Shown: positions 1 to 6,279 of the stretch, piece by piece | How positions within the stretch are numbered: position 1 is the stretch's first letter | Layout of the letters: each line of letters begins with the position of its first letter | Assembly (NCBI GenBank): GCA_021848865.1 | Contig: JAJZTO010000170.1 | Span: forward strand, 1-6,279 | Direction of reading: 5' to 3' | Source: Myxococcales bacterium | Lineage (GTDB): Bacteria > Myxococcota > Myxococcia > Myxococcales > Anaeromyxobacteraceae | Length of the DNA: 6,279 nt | Made by a program: the position numbers and the translations under genes | The notes under the pieces: generated by a model | What the model saw: the letters and a program-made list of their open reading frames with translations, nothing else | Database searches by the model: none | Told to the model about the DNA's origin: nothing

Positions 1-1047
1 ACCGCCTTGCGCTGGAGGCTCCGCATGCGATCGGGCGTGGTGCGGATCTTCTGCCACCAGATCCCCACGGCGAGGTTGCAGGCGATGAGCCCGGCGGCGA
101 TGGAGAGCGTTCCGGTCCAGCCGATGCTGTGCCAGTCCCAACCCGTGAGGGCCACCACCGGCGGCGTGAGCATCAGGCCGAAGATCAGGTTCAGGTGCAG
201 CATGTAGAGCAGCAGGTATTCCCGGCTGGCGGCCTCCACGGGGTTCGGCCCAGGCCAGCAGCTCGAACTCGGACAGGATCAGGGCCACCCGCAGGAGCGC
301 GTCGGCCTCCCCGCCGGCGGCCTCGACCAGGCCGGCGAGCGGATGGTTGCCGTCGAGCAGCCCCGAGAGGCGCGCCTCCTGGGCGGTGAGCTTGAGGTCG
401 CCGGGTGCCACCCGGCCGCCGACCTTGTAGGGGGCGAGCGTCATCCGCGGCGCCAGGCGGCTGCGGAGCGCCAGGCCGTCGAGGCGGCGGGCGGCGTCGC
501 ACACCAGCGCCCAGCGGGCCACCAGCGGGAAGCCCGAGGGCGGCGGCGCGGCGCCCGGCTCCCAGAGGAAGGAGCCCTTCTCGGTGGCCAGCGCCCGGGC
601 CGCGAGCGCGGCGCCGTGATCCTGCAGCACCTGGAAGCTCCGGGCGGCGTCCACGATGCGCAGGCCGGCCAGCGCCGCGAACAGGTCGCCGCCGTACCCG
701 CCCCGGACCCGCTCCGCCTCGGCCAGCTGCGCCGGGGTGACGAGCCCCTTCTTCAACAGGAACGGGCCGAGCTCCTCGGCGGGGTCGGTGGTGGTGACGT
801 GCTCCAGCACCCCCCGCTTGAAGAAGAGTTCGTGGCGGACCGCGTCGCCGGACAGCTCGAGCCGGCCGGCCGCCTGGTGGGCGGCGGCCAGCGCGGCCAG
901 CCGCAGCGGGCTCGCCGTCGCCAGCGAGCCGGCGAGCCGCAGCCCCGCCGCCAGCGCCGCCTCGGGCGTGACCTCCGCCTCCCCGGTGGCGCCGGTGAAG
1001 GCGCCGGCGCGCTTCAGCACCGGCGGGCCCTTGGGCTCGTCCGTCAC
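1..1047 (-). CDS. DUF4388/PATAN-like domain protein with C-terminal membrane segment, apparent frameshift, 3' end outside window
   Basis: Unknown function; I recognise the style of the DUF4388/PATAN-like module that myxobacteria attach to signalling proteins. The frame opens at GTG 1047 and runs 269 codons to position 241. Around residues 50-110 there is a DUF4388-like pattern: a helix, a short beta pair (GRLELSG), HELFFKRGVLEHV and then GPFLLKKGLVTPAQL. A later helical block contains GSFLWEPG (residues 159-166), and residues 250-267 form a hydrophobic stretch. Beyond 240 this frame becomes Arg/His/Pro-rich nonsense without a stop. The adjacent frame from GTG 239 encodes a convincing membrane protein with two hydrophobic spans (residues about 7-31 and 42-61 of that part) and then a basic tail. 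Dropping one C from the run at 240-243 joins the two as ...LAWAEP-VEAASREY.... It lies 45 bp after the mutase stop on the same strand, so co-transcription is likely. There is no clear Shine-Dalgarno before GTG 1047; GTG 1020, with AAGGG upstream, is an alternative start. The membrane part could instead be a separate gene. Confidence 0.6.
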   Translation of the reverse strand, partial: MTDEPKGPPVLKRAGAFTGATGEAEVTPEAALAAGLRLAGSLATASPLRLAALAAAHQAAGRLELSGDAVRHELFFKRGVLEHVTTTDPAEELGPFLLKKGLVTPAQLAEAERVRGGYGGDLFAALAGLRIVDAARSFQVLQDHGAALAARALATEKGSFLWEPGAAPPPSGFPLVARWALVCDAARRLDGLALRSRLAPRMTLAPYKVGGRVAPGDLKLTAQEARLSGLLDGNHPLAGLVEAAGGEADALLRVALILSEFELLAWAEPRGGRQPGIPAALHAAPEPDLRPDAHAAGGGPHGLGLAQHRLDRNALHRRRAHRLQPRRGDLVAEDPHHARSHAEPPAQGG

Positions 1048-1092
1048 GTGACGAAGGTACCACGGCGACGCCGCGGCGGAGGGGCCCCCGCC

Positions 1093-2844
<1,752 letters not shown>

Positions 2845-2850
2845 GGGGCT

Positions 2851-2856
2851 CTCCTT
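2851..2856 (-). promoter_or_regulatory. Ribosome binding site of the mutase gene
   Basis: AAGGAG on the minus strand, 6 nt before ATG 2844. It fixes the start at MAKKRK, so the basic N-terminal tail is translated rather than an artefact of an over-long call. Four of its bases (AAGG) lie in the arm of an inverted repeat, see 2853-2876. Confidence 0.8.
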
Positions 2857-2876
2857 CGTTCGCCGCGCGGCGAAGG
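2853..2876 (-). promoter_or_regulatory. Palindromic leader element overlapping the mutase ribosome binding site
   Basis: The mutase leader contains a perfect 16-bp palindrome, TTCGCCGCGCGGCGAA (2859-2874). An overlapping inverted repeat, CCTTCG (2871-2876) with CGAAGG (2853-2858), has a right arm that includes part of the Shine-Dalgarno. The two stems share bases, so they cannot form together: one leaves the ribosome site free and the other would pair it. As DNA, the palindrome could equally be a repressor operator just downstream of the candidate promoter. The repeat is seen directly; its role is inference. Confidence 0.4.
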
Positions 2877-2907
2877 AAGTGCGGAGGGAATCGACCGAGG
2901 GTCTGGC

Positions 2908-2936
2908 ACGATACCGAGGCGCCCGCGGAGCCACAA
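2908..2936 (-). promoter_or_regulatory. Candidate sigma70-type promoter of the mutase gene
   Basis: On the minus strand, TTGTGG (2931-2936), a 17-bp spacer and TATCGT (2908-2913) resemble -35 and -10 boxes (3/6 and 4/6 matches by eye). Transcription would start near 2901, giving a leader of about 57 nt that contains the palindrome at 2859-2874. The 143-bp gap after the acyltransferase gives room for a separate promoter. The match is modest and myxobacterial promoters are poorly predictable by eye. Confidence 0.3.
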
Positions 2937-2987
2937 GGCCGGCGGCGCGTCGAAGCGGCGCTGGACCGCGCTTCCCGGCGCGCCGCG

Positions 2988-3752
2988 TCAGGAGCGGGCC
3001 GGGGCCGCGTCCGCCGCGGCGGGGCCCTGGGCCTGCCCCAGCGCCGCGCCGATGGCGGCGTGGGCGGCGTCCCGCAGCGCGCCCGGCGTGGCGAAGCGGG
3101 CCGGGTCGAGCGGCGGCAGCACGGTGACGCGGCAGTCCATCCGGCCGAAGACCAGGCCGGTCTTGGGCAGGGCGTCGAAGGTGCCGGCCACCGCCACCGG
3201 GATCACCGGGACGCCGTGCTCGGCCGCCAGCTTGAAGCCGCCCTCCTTGAAGGGCTGCAGCCGCCCGTCGGGCGTGCGCGTGCCCTCGGGGAACATCAGC
3301 AGCGGCGACCCGGCGGCGAGGTGGCGCCGGCAGTGCTCGAGCATGTGCTTGATGGACTCGCGGTCGCCCCGCTTCACCAGCACGTAGTCGTTCAGCCACA
3401 GCATCCACCCCACGAAGGGGACGCGCCCCAGCTCCGCCTTGGAGACCCACTTGAAGGGGCGGAACAGCCCGTAGAGCACCAGGATGTCCACCAGCGAGGC
3501 GTGGTTGGCCACGATCACCGCGGCCCCCTTCCACGGCAGGTGCTCGCGCCCGGTGACGCGGAAGCGCCAGATCGGGTTCAGCCAGACGTAGAGGCTGCCC
3601 CAGAAGCCGCCGAAGAGGTGGAGGGCGACGCGGCGGCGGTCGAAGGGCCAGGCCAGGACGTGGATCAGGAGCGCCAGGATCCACAGCGGCGGCATGATCA
3701 GCACGGCGAAGATCCAGTAGAGCGCGGCGAAGGCGGTCAGCACGCCCCGCAT
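2988..3752 (-). CDS. 1-acyl-sn-glycerol-3-phosphate acyltransferase (PlsC family)
   Basis: Transfers an acyl group from acyl-CoA or acyl-ACP to the sn-2 position of lysophosphatidic acid, giving phosphatidic acid for membrane phospholipids. The protein has 254 residues, normal for the family. Residues 5-35 are a hydrophobic membrane anchor. Motif I, the catalytic HX4D, is H84-A-S-L-V-D89 (NHASLVD). Motif III is FPEGTR (154-159) and motif IV is VPVIPVAVAG (181-190). The end is Ala/Pro-rich and low in complexity. The start is ATG 3752; no strong Shine-Dalgarno is visible. It is divergent from the flavin oxidoreductase (110 bp between starts) and lies upstream of the mutase on the same strand. 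The exact acyl acceptor cannot be read from sequence; a lyso-ornithine lipid or other acceptor is possible in this superfamily. Confidence 0.9.
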   Translation of the reverse strand: MRGVLTAFAALYWIFAVLIMPPLWILALLIHVLAWPFDRRRVALHLFGGFWGSLYVWLNPIWRFRVTGREHLPWKGAAVIVANHASLVDILVLYGLFRPFKWVSKAELGRVPFVGWMLWLNDYVLVKRGDRESIKHMLEHCRRHLAAGSPLLMFPEGTRTPDGRLQPFKEGGFKLAAEHGVPVIPVAVAGTFDALPKTGLVFGRMDCRVTVLPPLDPARFATPGALRDAAHAAIGAALGQAQGPAAADAAPARS

Positions 3753-3851
3753 CGAACCACGGCGTGGCGCGCCGCGGCAAGGTTCCGTGACCGGCCCATG
3801 ACAGGCGGGCCCTAGGCTGACAGAGCGCCTGGGAACGCGGGCGCCTGCCCC

Positions 3852-3855
3852 GGAG
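3852..3855 (+). promoter_or_regulatory. Ribosome binding site of the flavin oxidoreductase gene
   Basis: GGAG, 7 nt before ATG 3863, supports this start. The roughly 20 N-terminal residues that follow are low-complexity (Ala, Pro, Ser) and not part of the conserved fold, so a start slightly downstream could be argued, but no better-placed start codon is evident. Confidence 0.5.
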
Positions 3856-3862
3856 CCACCGC

Positions 3863-5047
3863 ATGCCCGCCGCGATCGCCCTCTCCTCCCGGAGGCCCGA
3901 CGAGCCCGCCTCGCCGCCGGCCCCGAAGCTCGACCGCCGCGCCATCGAGGAGATCCTCGCCGGCGGCCGCAAGCTGCTGGTGCAGGGGGCGATGGGGATC
4001 CACGCCTCCGACGGGATCTCCGGCAAGGTCGCCGCGGTCCGCACCGGGCGGCTCCAGGGCGTGGGCACGGTGTCGGCGGTGCTGAAGACGCCGGAGATGC
4101 TGGCCGCGGAGATCCGGCGCTGCAAGCGTGAGGCGCCGGGCGGCTACGTGGGCGTGAACCTGATGGCCGCCATCAACAAGCAGGACTTCGAGGCGCTGGC
4201 CCGGACCGCCTTCGCCGAGGGCGCCTCCTTCCTGGTGCAGGGCGCCGGCATCTCCCGCGAGATCGTGAAGTGGTGCCGGGCCGCCGGGATCCCCTTCGTG
4301 GGCATCGTCTCCTCCGGCCGGCTCGCCGCCATGTACGAGAAGTGGGGCGCCGAGTGGCTGGTGGCGGAGGGGGCGGAGGCCGGTGGCCACATCGGCGACA
4401 TCGGCCACCCGCTGCTGCAGCTGCTCGACGAGGTGAAGGCCGCCACCTCCCTGCCGGTGGTCGCGGCCGGCGGCATCGAGGCCCACGACCTGCCCACGGT
4501 CTTCGCCCACGGCGCGGCGGGAGCCCAGCTCGCCACCCGCTTCCTGGCCTCGCGCGACGGCGACGTGCACCCGAACTTCAAGGACATGCACCTGCGCCGC
4601 GGCAACCCCGACGTCACCCTCATCACCAGCTGCGTGAAGGGGATGAAGGCGCGCGCCGTGAAGAACGCCTTCACCGACGCCCTGGCCGCCGGCAAGCACT
4701 TCCCGCCCCGGTCCAAGACCTGGTTCTTCGGGCCGGACGGCTACATGGGCCGGACCAAGGACTGCATCGAGTGCCTGGGCGACGGGCTCTGCCTCTGCCG
4801 CGAGAGCGACTTCCAGGAGAGCTTCTGCATCACCGACGCCCTGCTCGAGGCCGCGGTCCACGGCGACATGGAGCGGGGGCTCTTCTACACCGGCCAGAGC
4901 GTCACCGGCATCGAGGAGACGGACGTGGGCCGGCTGCCGACCGTCGCGGAAATCTTCGAGGATTTCGAGCGCGCCCTCGGAGGTACCTCGGTCGAGGGAC
5001 CCGCCGCCCGCTCCGCCGATCTCGACATCGCAGCGCGGTTTCTGTAG
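3863..5047 (+). CDS. NAD(P)H-dependent flavin oxidoreductase, nitronate monooxygenase (2-nitropropane dioxygenase)/FabK family
   Basis: FMN-binding TIM-barrel enzyme of the family that includes nitronate monooxygenases and FabK enoyl-ACP reductases; the substrate is not determined. The protein has 394 residues. Flavin-site features are QGAMG (41-45) near the N-terminus, the signature EGAEAGGHIG (169-178) with H176 at the family's conserved histidine, AAGGI (201-205), and the phosphate-binding GAQLATRF (220-227). A C-terminal subdomain carries C301, C304, C310, C312 and C322 (DCIECLGDGLCLC, then SFC). A cysteine-bearing C-terminal extension of this general type is known, from memory, in bacterial members of the family and might bind metal. 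Residues from about 372 on look poorly conserved and use atypical codons. The gene is divergent from the acyltransferase, and its stop overlaps a likely csp promoter. The lipid-related neighbours make an enoyl reductase-like role as plausible as nitronate oxidation. Confidence 0.85.
   Translation: MPAAIALSSRRPDEPASPPAPKLDRRAIEEILAGGRKLLVQGAMGIHASDGISGKVAAVRTGRLQGVGTVSAVLKTPEMLAAEIRRCKREAPGGYVGVNLMAAINKQDFEALARTAFAEGASFLVQGAGISREIVKWCRAAGIPFVGIVSSGRLAAMYEKWGAEWLVAEGAEAGGHIGDIGHPLLQLLDEVKAATSLPVVAAGGIEAHDLPTVFAHGAAGAQLATRFLASRDGDVHPNFKDMHLRRGNPDVTLITSCVKGMKARAVKNAFTDALAAGKHFPPRSKTWFFGPDGYMGRTKDCIECLGDGLCLCRESDFQESFCITDALLEAAVHGDMERGLFYTGQSVTGIEETDVGRLPTVAEIFEDFERALGGTSVEGPAARSADLDIAARFL
4974..4998. 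repeat. Nested palindrome inside the 3' end of the flavin oxidoreductase gene
   Basis: The arms CCCTCG (4974-4979) and CGAGGG (4993-4998) enclose a perfect 10-bp palindrome, GAGGTACCTC (4980-4989). The codons here include GGA, GGT and GGA, rare in the rest of this gene, which suggests the DNA sequence rather than the protein may be constrained. It lies 23 bp upstream of the -35 box of the candidate csp promoter and could be a regulator site or an RNA hairpin. Function is inference. Confidence 0.4.
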
Positions 5048-5050
5048 ATC
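5022..5050 (+). promoter_or_regulatory. Candidate promoter of the cold-shock gene
   Basis: TCGACA (5022-5027, 5/6 to TTGACA), a 17-bp spacer and TAGATC (5045-5050, 3/6 to TATAAT) form a plausible sigma70-type promoter whose -10 box overlaps the TAG stop of the upstream gene. Transcription would begin near 5057 and give a leader of about 69 nt before the cold-shock start codon. The surrounding local drop in GC supports it; no experimental evidence is visible. Confidence 0.4.
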
Positions 5051-5059
5051 GCATTCGTC

Positions 5060-5100
5060 CCACCTCCCGATCGGGTGGTACCGGGCACCACGCAGGGTGC
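5060..5100 (+). promoter_or_regulatory. Cold-shock gene leader with mutually exclusive hairpins
   Basis: Four short inverted repeats overlap in series: CCCGATCGGG (5066-5075); CCACC (5060-5064) with GGTGG (5074-5078); GTGGT (5075-5079) with ACCAC (5087-5091); and GCACC (5085-5089) with GGTGC (5096-5100). Each stem shares bases with the next, so only some can form at once. Known cspA mRNAs switch between alternative leader structures with temperature, so a similar switch is conceivable here, although this leader is much shorter than that of E. coli cspA. Confidence 0.35.
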
Positions 5101-5116
5101 GCCGAGCGATGAAAGT

Positions 5117-5120
5117 GGAG
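5117..5120 (+). promoter_or_regulatory. Ribosome binding site deciding the cold-shock start
   Basis: GGAG with a 5-nt spacer before ATG 5126 selects this start over the in-frame GTG at 5075. Starting at 5126 gives MATGTVKWFN, the canonical beginning of bacterial cold-shock proteins; the 17 extra residues of the longer form resemble nothing in the family. Confidence 0.75.
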
Positions 5121-5125
5121 TGCGA

Positions 5126-5329
5126 ATGGCTACTGGTACCGTGAAGTGGTTCAACGACGCCAAGGGCTTCGGCTTCATCACCCAGGACAACGGGGGTGAG
5201 GACGTCTTCTGCCACCACACCGCCATCCAGATGGACGGCTTCCGCAGCCTGTCCGAGGGGCAGAAGGTGGAGTTCGAGGTGGTGAAGGGCCCGAAGGGGC
5301 TGCAGGCGCAGAACGTCCGCAAGGCCTAG
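5126..5329 (+). CDS. Cold-shock protein, CspA family
   Basis: Small single-stranded RNA/DNA-binding beta-barrel protein that acts as an RNA chaperone. The protein has 67 residues, the usual length. KWFN (7-10), RNP1 as KGFGFI (13-18) and RNP2 as VFCHH (27-31) are visible, followed by HTAIQ and the strand EGQKVEFEV, and it ends with KGLQAQNV. RNP2 differs from the textbook VFVHF: Cys29 and His31 replace Val and the RNA-stacking Phe. From memory this CHH form occurs in myxobacterial paralogues, so it is probably a lineage variant and not a defect. The gene likely has its own promoter overlapping the upstream stop codon and a structured leader. It converges on the carboxylase gene with a hairpin between them. 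Whether it is cold-induced or constitutive cannot be told from sequence. Confidence 0.96.
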   Translation: MATGTVKWFNDAKGFGFITQDNGGEDVFCHHTAIQMDGFRSLSEGQKVEFEVVKGPKGLQAQNVRKA

Positions 5330-5354
5330 ACGTCCACGAGGGGTGGGCGACTCA

Positions 5355-5392
5355 CGGAGCCCGGCTTCCCGGCGAACGGGGGCCGGGCTCCG
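5355..5392. terminator. Strong GC hairpin between convergent genes, likely bidirectional terminator
   Basis: Perfect 11-bp arms CGGAGCCCGGC (5355-5365) and GCCGGGCTCCG (5382-5392) enclose a 16-nt loop that can itself pair CCCG (5368-5371) with CGGG (5377-5380). It sits 25 bp after the cold-shock stop and 4 bp beyond the carboxylase stop, so it could end both transcripts. Neither side has a T-run, which is common in very GC-rich genomes; it may act as a 3' stabiliser or work with Rho. Confidence 0.7.
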
Positions 5393-5396
5393 CCAT

Positions 5397-6279
5397 TCAC
5401 AACGGCATGTTGCCGTGCTTCTTGCGCGGGCTGTCCTGCCGCTTGCCGCGCAGCATCTCCAGCGAGCGGATGAGGCGGGGGCGCGTGTCCTCGGGCCGGA
5501 TGACCTCGTCCACGTAGCCGAGCTCCGCCGCCTTGTAGGGGGTGGCCCAGGCCTCCCGGTACTCGGCCACCAGCCGCTGGCGGGCGGCGGCCTGGGCCGC
5601 CGGGTCGGGGCCGGCCGACTGGATCTCCTTGCGGAAGACGATGTTCACCGCCCCCTCCGGCGCCATCACCGCGATCTCGGCGGTGGGCCAGGCCAGGTTC
5701 ACGTCGGCGCGCACGTGCTTCGAGGCCATCACCGCGTAGGCCCCGCCGAGCGCCTTGCGGGTGATGACCGTCACCTTGGGCACCGTCGCCTCGGCGAAGG
5801 CGTAGACCAGCTTGGCGCCGTGGCGGATGAGGCCGCCCCACTCCTCCTCCACGCCGGGGCGGAAGCCGGGCACGTCCACGAAGGTGATCAGCGGGATGCC
5901 GAAGGCGTCGCAGAAGCGGACGAAGCGGGCCCCCTTCACCGCGGCGTCGCCGTCCAGCGCGCCGCCGAGGACCGCGGGCTGGTTGCCGACCACGCCCACC
6001 GTCCGGCCCGCCATCCGGGCGAAGCCCACCACCAGGTTCGCCGCGAAGTCCCGGTGCACCTCGAGGAAGCGGCGGTCGTCCACCACCGCCCGGATCACCT
6101 CGCGCACGTCGTAGCCCGCGCCCGGGTCCTCGGGGATCACGGTGCGCAGCGCCTCGTCGCGCCGCGCCGGATCGTCGGCGGTGGGCACCACCGGCGCCTC
6201 CGCCCCGTGGTGGAGCGGCAGGTAGCCGAGCAGCTCCCGCACCCCGCGCAGCGCGGCCTCCTCCGTGTCGGCCACGAAG
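5397..6279 (-). CDS. Acyl-CoA (propionyl-CoA type) carboxylase beta subunit, C-terminal part
   Basis: Carboxyltransferase subunit that moves CO2 from biotin to an acyl-CoA; with propionyl-CoA it makes methylmalonyl-CoA, the precursor of the mutase substrate. About 293 C-terminal residues are present, of roughly 510-520 usual for the family; the start lies beyond the right edge. GTG 6275 is internal, because the family's conserved sequence continues upstream (FVADTEEA). Visible motifs, counted from that Val, are VVGNQPAVLGGALD (95-108), VKGARFVRFCDAF (113-125), TFVDVPGF (131-138), IRHGAKL (150-156), ATVPKVTVITRKA (163-175) and GGAYAVM (177-183). The end HGNMPL (287-292) matches the KHANIPL-type terminus of propionyl-CoA carboxylase beta. 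The residue after GGAY is Ala181, where propionyl-specific enzymes usually have Asp. No biotin carrier or carboxylase subunit is in view, and the gene converges on the cold-shock gene. Confidence 0.95.
   Translation of the reverse strand, partial: FVADTEEAALRGVRELLGYLPLHHGAEAPVVPTADDPARRDEALRTVIPEDPGAGYDVREVIRAVVDDRRFLEVHRDFAANLVVGFARMAGRTVGVVGNQPAVLGGALDGDAAVKGARFVRFCDAFGIPLITFVDVPGFRPGVEEEWGGLIRHGAKLVYAFAEATVPKVTVITRKALGGAYAVMASKHVRADVNLAWPTAEIAVMAPEGAVNIVFRKEIQSAGPDPAAQAAARQRLVAEYREAWATPYKAAELGYVDEVIRPEDTRPRLIRSLEMLRGKRQDSPRKKHGNMPL

Noticed and set aside
1075..1092. GC hairpin directly after the mutase stop (GGCGG/CCGCC arms) as terminator
   Set aside because: The stem is short with a bulge and almost no loop, there is no T-run, and such repeats are common by chance at this GC content. 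It could weaken read-through but is not supportable as a terminator.
2845..4125. In-frame upstream extension of the mutase to 4125
   Set aside because: The extension reads as low-complexity Arg/Ala/Pro across the acyltransferase and the divergent intergenic region. ATG 2844 has a strong Shine-Dalgarno and fits the protein.
4270..5112. Second plus-strand frame inside the flavin oxidoreductase gene
   Set aside because: It is an overlapping shadow frame rich in Arg and His, starting at an internal ATG without a ribosome site.
5075..5125. GTG 5075 as start of the cold-shock protein
   Set aside because: It would add 17 residues unlike any cold-shock protein and lies within the hairpin region; ATG 5126 has a GGAG and gives the canonical MATGTVKWFN start.
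3812..5218. Minus-strand open frame antisense to the flavin oxidoreductase and cold-shock genes
   Set aside because: The sense strand encodes unmistakable family motifs; the antisense product is His/Gly/Leu/Val-rich with none.
6273..6275. GTG 6275 as start of the carboxylase
   Set aside because: The preceding codon already encodes family-conserved sequence, and the visible part covers only the C-terminal portion of a roughly 510-520-residue protein, so the gene runs off the window.

Overview
The window is very GC-rich. Almost every codon in the real genes ends in G or C, and long spurious open frames run antisense to them. Gene content and sequence flavour point to a deltaproteobacterial/Myxococcota genome, plausibly Anaeromyxobacter-like. 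The main clues are a DUF4388/PATAN-type protein, a cold-shock protein with a CHH variant of RNP2, a stand-alone methylmalonyl-CoA mutase large subunit and a propionyl-CoA-carboxylase-type beta chain. The taxonomic call is inference from protein style, not a database match.

Layout, left to right. (1) 1-1047, minus: a DUF4388-like protein starting at GTG 1047. Its reading frame appears broken at a C4 run (240-243), after which a membrane-spanning segment is encoded in another frame; the 3' end lies outside the window. (2) 1093-2844, minus: adenosylcobalamin-dependent methylmalonyl-CoA mutase, catalytic large subunit only, with an odd histone-H1-like basic N-terminal tail and a structured leader. 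(3) 2988-3752, minus: a PlsC-family 1-acylglycerol-3-phosphate acyltransferase. (4) 3863-5047, plus: a nitronate monooxygenase/FabK-family flavin oxidoreductase with a C-terminal cysteine cluster, divergent from the acyltransferase. (5) 5126-5329, plus: a CspA-type cold-shock protein with a short, hairpin-rich leader. (6) 5355-5392: a strong GC hairpin between convergent genes. (7) 5397-6279, minus: the C-terminal part of an acyl-CoA (propionyl-CoA) carboxylase beta subunit, with its start outside the window.

The carboxylase and the mutase are two enzymes of the propionyl-CoA to succinyl-CoA route (propionyl-CoA to methylmalonyl-CoA to succinyl-CoA), separated here by lipid-related and stress genes in opposing orientation, so they are neighbours but not one operon. 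The acyltransferase would use acyl-CoA or acyl-ACP to make phosphatidic acid, and the flavoprotein belongs to a family that also contains enoyl reductases, so the general theme is acyl-CoA and lipid metabolism.

No defence system, mobile element, CRISPR array or RNA gene was seen. The most interesting signals are the frame break with membrane fusion (about 240), the basic tail and leader of the mutase, the abrupt codon-usage change with a nested palindrome at the end of the flavoprotein gene (4949-5047), the alternative hairpins in the csp leader (5060-5100), and an alanine at the expected substrate-selecting position of the carboxylase.
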